Below are positions 55,779 through 64,000 of a stretch of 64,000 bases of DNA, piece by piece. The stretch is from Zanthoxylum bungeanum (lineage: Eukaryota > Streptophyta > Magnoliopsida > Sapindales > Rutaceae). Below the pieces are notes generated by a model. It saw only the letters and a list, made by a program, of their open reading frames with translations. It had not been told where the DNA came from and ran no database searches. The translations under genes and the position numbers were made by a program. Within the stretch, counting starts at the first letter, position 1. Every line of letters starts with the position of its first letter. The DNA is taken from the NCBI GenBank assembly GCA_019454045.1, contig SKCR01032775.1:372001-436000 (forward strand). Direction: 5' to 3'.

Positions 55779-57434
55779 ACTCGACATAAGTAATGGGGAA
55801 TATTCTCTGGTCAACTGAACTGAATGTAAATTTAGGAGTCCCGCTTGACTCGACAAGAGTCATGGGAATGTCCTTGTCGACTGAACCAAACGGTGGTTCA
55901 GGAGTCCAATTTGACTCGACATGAGTCCAGGGGAATGTCCCTTGTCGACTGAACAAACGGTGGTTCAGGAGTCCAATTTGACTCGACATGAGTCCAGGGG
56001 AATGTCCCTTGTCGACTGAACAAACGGTGGTTCAGGAGTTTACTTGACTCGACATGAGTCCAGGGGAATGTCCTTTGTCGACTGAACCAACTGCAGGTTC
56101 AGGAGTTCAACTTGACTCGACAAGAGTCCAGGGGAATGTCCTTTGTCGACTGAACCAACTGCAGGTTCAGGAGTCCAAATTAACTCGACAAGAGTCATGG
56201 GAATGTCCCTTGTCGACTGAACCAAACGGTGGTTCAGGATTTTACTTGACTCGACATGAGTCCAGGGGAATGTCCTTTGTCGACTGAACCAAACGGTGGT
56301 TCAGGAGTTTACTTGACTCGACATGAGTCCAGGGGAATGTCCCTTGTCGACTGAACCAAACGGTGGTTCAGGAGTTTACTTGACTCGACATGAGTCCAGG
56401 GGAATGTCCATGTCGACTGAACCAAACGGTGGTTCAGGAGTTTTACTTGACTCGACATGAGTCCAGGGGAATGTCCCTTGTCGACTGAACCAAACGGTGG
56501 TTCAGGAGTCCAATTTGACTCGACATGAGTCCAGGGGAATGTCCCTTGTCGACTGAACCAAACGGTGGTTCAGGTTTCCAATTTGACTCGACATGAGTCC
56601 AGGGGAATGTCCCTTGTCGACTGAACCAAACGGTGGTTCAGGAGTCCACTTGACTCGACATGAGTCCAGGGGATGTCCTTTGTCGACTGAACCAAACGGT
56701 GGTTCAGGAGTCCAATTTGACTCGACATGAGTCCAGGGGAATGTCCCTTGTCGACTGAACCAAACGGTGGTTCAGGAGTCCAATTTGACTCGACATGAGT
56801 CCAGGGGAATGTCCTTTGTCGACTGAACCAAACGGTGGTTCAGGAGTTTACTTGACTCGACATGAGTCCAGGGGAATGTCCCTTGTCGACTGAACCAAAC
56901 GGTGGTTCAGGAGTCCAATTTGACTCGACATGAGTCCAGGGGAATGTCCCTTGTCGACTGAACCAAACGGTGGTTCAGGAGTTCACTTGACTCGACATGA
57001 GTCATGGGAATGTCCCTTGTCGACTGAACCAAACATAGGTTCAGGAGTTATTCTTGACTCGACATGAGTCAGGGGAATGTCCCTTGTCGACTGAACCAAA
57101 ATAGGTTCAGGAGTTCACTTGACTCGACATGAGTCATGGGAATGTCCCTTTGTCGACTGAACCAAACATAGGTTCAGGAGTTATTCTTGACTCGACAAGA
57201 GTCATGGGAATGTCCCTTTGTCGACTGAACCAAACATGGTTCAGGAGTTATTCTTGACTCGACATGAGTCAGGGGAATGTCCCTTTGTCGACTGAACCAA
57301 ACATAGGTTCAGGAGTTCACTTGACTCCACATGAGTCATGGGAATGTCCCTTTGTCGACTGAACCAAACACAGGTTCAGGAGTTCATTTGACTGGACATG
57401 AGTTTAGGGGAATGTCCCTTTGTCGACTGAACAC
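55779..57434 (-). repeat. 68-bp tandem array in element C
   Basis: About 24 units; CGACATGAGT at 56,521 and 56,589 shows the 68-bp period. A unit reads GACTCGACATGAGTCCAGGG, AATGTCCCTTGTCGACTGAACC, then AACGGTGGTTCAGGAGTCC. Central units are almost identical, while units after 57,000 carry a variant (ACATAGG in place of ACGGTGG). CTGAACC and GGTTCAG in each unit can pair around a 7-base loop. Confidence 0.95.
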
Positions 57435-57479
57435 CATTTGTCGAGTGTACTATCTGCACCGGGGTTTGCTAAATATTTC

Positions 57480-57850
57480 ATAGATCTTCCACGTGTCGTT
57501 TAATGGAGTAAAACCTAGCGCAAATAACGAGGAGTTTCATGGCGGGAAATAAACCGCCAAAAGAAGTAGTATAAGAGTGGCTTGATGGGTTCATTTGTTT
57601 CATTTCACAAGATCAATCGATTTGGGAGAGACTTCAAGGCTCCAAGGTACTTCTTTCACTCTCTTCGCGTTCTTCATTTGCTTTGAATGTTCGTAGAGTA
57701 GCTTCAATCTGTTCTTAGCTAAATTAGGTTGTTTGATCTTTAGAATCATACTCTATTTGGAGGATTTGTGTTTGGAGATAGGAGTAGGATTTGATCTTTA
57801 AGGAACCCAAACCTTAGAAATTATTTGTTTGTAGACTCGCCGAATAGAAT
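57480..57850 (+). promoter_or_regulatory. Putative promoter and 5' leader of the antisense gene
   Basis: Between the array and the ATG at 57,851: a G-box CACGTG at 57,490-57,495, a TATA-like AGTATAAGAG near 57,571, and CCAAG|GTACTT near 57,648 as a possible donor for a leader intron. Only sequence evidence. Confidence 0.4.
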
Positions 57851-60041
57851 ATGTCGAGTGGAGACTCTTTAGAAAGTTTAGGAGAACAGATCGATACATT
57901 CGTAGGATCATCATCGAGTGAATCAACAGAAGAAAAATCATTAAGGGAATGGTCGCGTCAAGAGTTTTTTGAGGAAGGACCTGTAACCGTTATGTCGCAT
58001 GAAGTTCCGTTGCAGGCAATTCCTATTAGATCATTGGCAGCTGTCGAGGAATTTAGTGGAGGGGTGAGCACAAGTGAGCCTACCAACATACTCCAAGAAC
58101 CCAGCTAGTCGAATGACGGCTACCCTGCTAATGGAAATTAGGATTAAGTATAGATTTCCTAGAACAATGGAACTGAGGGTGCCTTTGCCGTCTGAAAGGA
58201 TTGATTATAAAATTCCTGGTTGGGTGGGTTTTTATGTAGTACCGTTTTCTAATGGGCTAGATTCCCTATTCCGAGGTTAGCTTGGGAAATCTTGGATCAT
58301 TACGGGATTGCTCCTTCACAACTAATGCCGAATGCTTGGAGGATTCTAATGTCGATTGAATGCTTAGCATTCGAACAGGGGTTTTATATTTGAGGTGAAG
58401 GATGTTTTATATTCATACTACCTCAAAGAGCATCTTACTGAGAAAGGGAGATATACTTTGTATCTTCGTCGTAAGAGGGAACAAATAATTATGGGGCTTC
58501 CAACAAACGATAGGGGTAATTGGCAATCAGAGTACTTCTTTGTGAAAAATGAGGGTATCTTTGGGTCGACTGGAATGGGTCGAGTTTCAGAATATTGGGG
58601 TGTATTTAGTGAGTATCAAATTCTTCTATTAATTGATAATTTATCAATATTATTGTCGTATGAAACTAATGCATGGATTGTTTATTATGCAGGTCCTTTT
58701 CGAAACAGTTTATTCGACAAAACACCTCTCATTTTGTCGAATACTAAAGCTCTTCTTGATCTACCGGTCGAACAAAGAGATTGGAGGATAATCTTGGTAG
58801 AGCAGAGATTAAGAGCAACTTTACAGTGGGAAGAAATCTTCGAATCAGAAGGTATATCTACCCCTTTGGCACTTTCTAAAAACGTATTGGAAGTCATCTA
58901 CTGTACTCGGTCGATTCGAGCACTGTACGGAAAGGTGTGGTTTATAAAGACATTAACTCCAAAAGAAATTTTATGCGCAGAGGACATGGCGTCGAGGCAA
59001 ATAAAAGTAGCATCAATTGATGAGTTGATGAGCCGAAAAAAGGCTAGGAAGCTCAAGATAAAGGAGCCAGAAGTGGAGGTTCCAGAACCACAATTGGTAT
59101 CGTCGACTGGAACTCCAAAGCATAAGGGGAAGTCGACCGAAATAGTTGTCAAAGGGGGGAAAAGGAAGGCGGATGAAATCGAAGAAATCGATAATATAGT
59201 TGTCAGGATTCCATCAGGGTCGACTCAATTTCGGACCCATCAAGCCTTGACCCTTTTATTAAGAAGCTATTGCTGGAGGAGGATGAACAGAGGTTATCCA
59301 AGATTGGCCCGGTCGAGTCGATGAAAAAGGCTGCGGCTTTAAGTTACCAAGTAAGAAGTAGATAGAAATTTCTTAATAATTTGTAAATGGATTCTAATTA
59401 AATCCTTTTTCCAGGCAATGGAGTGCAGTCTACATATGCAGCGATATGTCGAATCGACTCTTAAGAAACAGAGGGAGATGGATAAATCATTTGCAGCTAT
59501 GAAAAAGGAAGTGGTCCAAAAGAGGTCGCTTGAAAAAAGAAATGCTGAATTGGAGAAGGAGTTGAAGGAAGTGAAGGCAACACTTCAGATGGAAAAGGAG
59601 ACTTCTGAAGTTACAATTGAAGGCTATAAGGATGCGTTCGAGAATGTGAAGAAGGAGAATGAAGAATTACTTGAGAATCTTGAAGGGATCGCTCTTGAAT
59701 CAATGATGAAAGAACGCAGCCATCTGATGAAGGATTTCCTTGAAGGAAAGACAGGAGCTTGGGAACCAAAGAAAAAATGGATTCAGCAGTATGATCAATT
59801 ATTGGCAGGAGTTTCTTTTTCAGACGAGGGTGATGTGGAAGAGAAAGGCGAAGAGGTCGACTCGAAAGTGGCAGAAAAAGAAGTTATTGATGGCGAGGGG
59901 GCGGCTGAAGTTCAAGAAGCGGATAATAAGAATGAAGAACTTAGTCGAGTGGAAATCGAGCCGACTATACAAGTTCAAGAAATTCCTGCACCTGAAGTTG
60001 CTGCTGAATGCATTCAAGAAGAAGCCACTCCGGAAATTTGA
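57851..60041 (+). pseudogene. Antisense ORF of element C, gypsy-type transposon domain and coiled coil, broken
   Basis: Runs opposite to pol. N-terminal acidic/serine segment (57,851-58,108, then a TAG). Next, over several frames to about 58,620, comes a domain with IPGWVGFYV, RFPIPRLAWEILDHYGIAPS and QLMPNAWRILMS, the pattern of the plant 'putative gypsy type transposon' (Transposase_28) family. The frame 58,395-59,324 continues with EYFFVKNEGIFG and a basic KRKADE region. A frameshift near 59,225 follows, then a short intron (about 59,350-59,414, AA|GTAAGA...TTTCCAG|GC). The last exon (59,418-60,041) is a long coiled coil with an acidic tail. Such antisense ORFs are known in Tat elements; their role is unknown. 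Confidence 0.65.
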
Positions 60042-60205
60042 ATATTTTGTAATTTTAATTTAACCTCTTTGTAGAACAAATTTTAATGAATTAATGATAT
60101 TTTGGGATGATATTTCAAATGAAATTTGTTTTTAAGTCGAATCACACAATACATTAATTTGAAATTTACTCTGAACCATAAAATATAAATAAATGCACGC
60201 ATAAA

Positions 60206-63200
60206 TTACCGGTGAAATTGCTTAAGGTGAATTGCATTCCAACTATTGTGAATTTGTCTCCCCTCAATTGTTTGTAATTTGTAGGCTCCGTGTCCAATAA
60301 CTCTTGTGATGATGTATGGCCCCTCCCAATTTGGTCCCAACTTTCCTTCTCCGACTTCTTTTGTGTTTTGAAAAACTTTTCGTAGTACCCAATCCCCTTC
60401 TTTGAATGTTCGACTTCTGACATTTTTGTTGAAATATCTCGCCATTCTTTGTCGATGAGACGCTAGTCGTATGGTCGCTTTTTCTCGTCTTTCGTCGATT
60501 GTATCTAGATTCATATACATCAACTGCTGATTTGCGTCATCATTAGCGTACTGGTAGCGTAAAGAAGGAATGGTTTCTTCGATTGGAATTACTGCCTCTG
60601 TTCCAAATGCCAAAGAGAAAGGAGTTTCTCCAGTCGAAGAACGGATGGTCGTTCTGTAGGACCACAATACTCCAGGAAGCTCGTCTGCCCATGATCCTTT
60701 CGCCTTCTCCAATCTTTTCTTCAAAGTATTCAAAAGTGTCTTGTTGGAAGACTCGGCTTGCCCATTAGCTTGTGGAAAGCGTGGGGTTGAAAAACTTAAC
60801 TTGATCCCCCAATTTTTACAGAAGTCTTGAAAATGTCGGCTAATAAACTGGGAGCCATTATCTGTTACAATCTCTTGGGAATGCCGAAACGACATATGAT
60901 GTTTTTCCAGACAAATGTTTGAACTTCTTTATCTCGTATTTTGGCAAAGGAGTCTGCTTCAATCCACTTTGAAAAATAATCTGTCAAGACTAGCATGTAG
61001 ACTCTTTGTCCGGGGGCGATTGGTAGCTTCCCTACAATATCCATACCCCACTTCATGAACGGCCATGGGGATAGGATAGGATTCAGCTTTTCTGGTGGAA
61101 GATGTGGAATAGGAGCGAATCTCTGACACTTTTCACACTTCTTCGTGTAATTGACTGAATCAATTCTCATAGTTGGCCAATAATACCCAGTCGAATGGGC
61201 GCGTGAGGCAAGGCTTCGTCCTCCAGAATGATTTCCGCATTCTCCTTCGTGCAAGTCTGATAGTACATGTTGTGCTTGATCATGAGTAAGACATTTCAAG
61301 TAGGGTCCAGAGAATGACCTTTTCAATAGATGTCCATCAAAAATGGTGAATCTTGCTGCTTGCCTTTGAATCCTTCTTGCTTCATTTCTTTCTTCTGGAA
61401 GCAGTCCATCTTGCAAGTATTTCATGATTGGTGTCATCCACGAGTCGTCTGAAGTGATGGTGTTGATTTCTTTGTTCTCCTTCCAAATTGATGGCCAATT
61501 TAAATACACTACTGGAATTGATTGTATTTTGTCTCCATGCATGGTCGACCCGAGGGTAGCCAACGCGTCAGCCTGAGTGTTTTCACTTCTTGACACCTGA
61601 GATATGTTGAATTCTTGAAAGGTCGCCTGGACTTCTTTAACTTTCTGCAAGTAGGATAACATTTGAGGGTCTCGTGCCTGATATGAACCTTGGAGCTGAT
61701 TCACTATCAATTGGGAGTCTGATTTCACTTCGATTCTTCGTCCCCCAAGCTCTTTGACCAAGCTGATTCCTGCAATCAAAGCTTCATATTCTGCTTCATT
61801 GTTTGTAACTCGGAATCCACATTTGATTGCTTGTTGTAGTATATCCCCATCAGGAGTAGTGATCACTATGCCAAGGCCACACCCTTTCTTATTGCTAGAA
61901 CCGTCGACTGAAAGTTTCCAAAGTGAATTTGATTGGATTGAATTGACTTCGGTACCTTCCAAGGGATTCTGAGTTGGACTGAAATCTGCTACAAAGTCAG
62001 CCAAGGCTTGAGATTTGATCGCTGTTCTGGGCTGGTAAGTGATGTCGTGTTCTCCCAATTCGACAGCCCATTTTGTTAATCTCCCAGTCAATTCTGGCTT
62101 GTGTAGTATGCTCCTCAAGGGGTACTCCGAGTAAACTGTGATAGGATGCCCTTGAAAGTATGGTCGTAGCTTCCTGGCAGACATTACCAAGGCTAGTACC
62201 AATTTCTCCAAATGCAAATAACGTGACTCCGCATCAAGTAATGCTTTGCTTACATAGTAGACTGGAAGTTGGGTGCCGTTCTCTTCTCGAATCAAAACAG
62301 CGCTTACTGCTTGGTCTGACACTCCCAAGTACAAGAATAACCTTTCGTTGTCGAGTGGTTTTGACAACAATGGTGGTGATGTTAAGTACTGCTTCAGCTC
62401 TTTCAGAGCTTGTTCGCAGGCGGGAGTCCATTCAAAGTTTTTTGTCTTTTTGATGGCTGAAAAGAACATAAAACTTTTGTCTGTCGACTTGGAGATGAAT
62501 CTGTTCAACGCCGCAATTCTCCCTGCTAGTCGCATGACTTCCTTTGGGCAGGTTGGAGATGGAATTTCAAGTATAGACCTGATTTGATCTGGATTTGCCT
62601 CAATCCCTCGTTGTGTAACGACATATCCCAGGAATTTCCCAGAAGCTACTCCAAATGCACATTTTGTTGGATTCAATTTCATCCCATACCTATTCATCAC
62701 CTTGAATGCTTCTTCCAGGTGTTGCAGATGCTGATCAGATTTTGATGATTTCACCAACATGTCGTCTACATACACCTCCATCGTTTTTCCAATCTGTTGT
62801 GAGAACATTTTATTGACCATTCTCTGATATGTGGCACCTGCATTTTTGAGACCAAAGGGCATTACTTTGTAACAAAAAATTCCCCTATTGGTCATGAAAG
62901 CTGTTTTCTCTTGGTCGCCTGGATGCATAAGGATTTGATTGTACCCAGAATATGCATCCATAAAACTTAGCAATTCGTGTCCGGCTGTAGCATCAACCAT
63001 TTGATCAATATGAGGCAATGGGAATGAATCTTTTGGGCATGCTTTGTTCAGATCTGTGAAGTCGATACAAACTCTCCATTTTCCATTTTTCTTTCGTACT
63101 ACCACCACATTGGCTAACCAGGCTGGGAATTGAACTTCTTTAATGGCACCATTTTGCAACAATTTTTGGATTTCTTCATCAATGATCTGGTTTCTCTCTG

Positions 63201-63774
63201 GGGCAAACTTCCTTCTTTTCTGTCTGATTGGAGGGTAGTCTGGATCCACATGGAGTTGATGAGTAATCAAGCTGGGATCAATCCCAGTCATGTCTTCATG
63301 CGACCAAGCGAATTGGTCATGTCGTTTTCGCAAAAATTCACTTAAGTCTGCCCGAAGTCTGGGATCTAGATTTGCTCCAATTTGAGTTTTATGGTCTGCA
63401 TATTTGTCATGGATTTGAACCTCATCCAATTCTTCAATATTTGGAAGTGTGGGCTCCTGCGAATGAGGTTCGTTCTGTAATTGCTATGCTGAATGGACCT
63501 TTGCCTTCATTGTTGTTTGGTAGCATCCTCTGGAAGCAACTCTATCTCCCCTTATCTCTTGAATCCCCCACTTTGTAGGAAATTTTAGAGTTTGATGATA
63601 GGTGGACGATACTGCCCTCATTTCATGAATCCATGGCCTCCCAATAATTAGATTGTAGGCTGAAGGACAATCTAGGACTAGGAAGGTTGTCATTTTGTTG
63701 ATTCCCCCTGCGTAGACTGGAAGGCTTATTTCTCCCAAAGTAAATTTTTGTTCACCACTGAATCCAATCAACAC
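60206..63774 (-). pseudogene. Tat-type pol polyprotein of element C (protease end, RT, RNase H, aRNase H, integrase)
   Basis: Domains in order: protease C-terminal half (63,774-63,487: NLIIGRPWIHEM), an in-frame TAG (63,484-63,486), then the 60,865-63,429 frame. This gives RT (KKNGKWRVCIDFTDLNKACP, FMDAYSGYNQILMHP, MPFGLKNAGATYQRMVN, VYVDDMLVKS), Ty3-type RNase H (LYLGVSDQAVSAVL), archaeal-type RNase H (VDGSSNKKGCGLGIV, NNEAEYEALIAG, DSQLIVNQ, ADALATLGS) and integrase zinc region and core start ([17 protein letters not shown]). A 1-base deletion near 60,880 breaks integrase just before the second catalytic Asp. The rest (TDNGSQFISRHFQDFC, PQANGQAESSNKTLLN, LGPNWEGPYIITRVI) is in frame 60,895-60,206. 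It is an almost intact pol with few lesions. Confidence 0.92.
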
Positions 63775-64000
63775 AGTCGTTCTTTTGTTAACTTTTCTAA
63801 TTCAGCTCCCATGTCTGCCAAAGCTGTTGTAAAGATGATGTTGGCTGATGATCCTGTATCTACCAGAACTCGTTTGATCATAATTTGCCACCTGTAGAGA
63901 GATTACTAAGGCGTCATGATGAGGGTTCATGCTACCAGAGTTGATGTCGTCTGGAAACTCCATTATTAGATTTGTAAACATTTTTTCTAGAGACGTCGTG
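63775..64000 (-). pseudogene. Element C protease N-terminal half, frameshifted, cut by window edge
   Basis: The catalytic motif VLVDTGSSANIIF is read near 63,840-63,880, followed by TTALADMGAELEKL. This frame then hits a stop just past 63,774, and the protease continues in another frame, so a one-base frameshift lies near 63,790-63,800. gag is expected beyond 64,000. Confidence 0.7.

Larger units (their letters stand above)
54917..64000 (-). mobile_element. Tat/Grande-like Ty3/Gypsy element C, 3' part
   Basis: Minus-strand order from the window edge: protease, RT, RNase H, archaeal-type second RNase H, integrase, then an antisense gene on the + strand, a 68-bp tandem array, PPT and 3' LTR. 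The second RNase H domain, antisense ORF and 3' array define the Tat lineage, as in maize Grande. It is inserted at GGCGG (54,912-54,916) in the Athila 5' LTR. gag and the 5' LTR lie outside the window. Confidence 0.9.

Noticed and set aside
55779..57434. CRISPR-like look of regular repeats
   Set aside because: There are no unique spacers: the whole 68-bp unit repeats. This is a plant retroelement satellite-type array.
61754..62587. Several + strand frames opposite element C pol
   Set aside because: Complement of the conserved RNase H and RT; no independent domain or start context.

Overview
The window is nuclear DNA of a eudicot plant. It holds two intron-rich genes with plant-specific families, long AT-rich intergenic DNA, tRNA-derived SINEs, and nested Ty3/Gypsy LTR retrotransposons of the Athila and Tat lineages. 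There is no bacterial or organellar gene organisation, and I cannot name the species from the sequence.

Layout. 1-8,008 is AT-rich intergenic DNA with SINEs, a probable solo LTR (3,872-4,706), one orphan exon-like islet and an AT-rich dispersed repeat. 8,009-15,274 is a complete non-autonomous Tat-like LTR element (element A, + strand): 617-bp LTRs, PBS, PPT, near-perfect target-site duplication, no gag-pol, a block that looks like captured host sequence, and a 99-bp tandem array next to the 3' LTR. 15,275-21,243 holds more AT-rich repeats, SINEs and a retroposed sequence. 21,244-24,819 is an eight-exon KMS1/VMP1-type gene (+). 24,820-34,219 is intergenic with repeats. 34,220-40,188 is a twelve-exon TIME FOR COFFEE (TIC) gene (-). 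From 43.4 kb to the window end it is nested retrotransposons: a Tat-like fragment with a 113-bp array (element B), split by an Athila element on the - strand (46,150-54,916 and beyond). The Athila 5' LTR is in turn split by a Tat/Grande-like element C (54,917 to past 64,000) with a 68-bp array, an antisense ORF, and protease-RT-RNaseH-integrase.

Most notable. The Athila element has lost RT, RNase H and most of integrase. Between its integrase remnant and 3' LTR it carries an intact, intronless cytokinin-activating LOG-type ORF in element orientation, beside a broken Cys-rich ORF that resembles small flexivirus nucleic-acid-binding proteins. Its LTR promoter has eight perfect CACGTG G-boxes within about 360 bp, just upstream of a TATA box. 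The LOG copy has a changed catalytic signature (PCGLGTLEK) and a C-terminal basic stretch plus LxLxL sequence. In element C, protease and RT are separated only by an amber codon in the TMV-type readthrough context (TAG CAATTA).

How the parts relate. KMS1 (ER/Golgi membrane integrity, secretion) and TIC (nuclear clock and stress regulator) are ordinary single-copy-like host genes with no operon-like link. The elements are independent insertions. Nesting gives the order: B, then Athila, then C.
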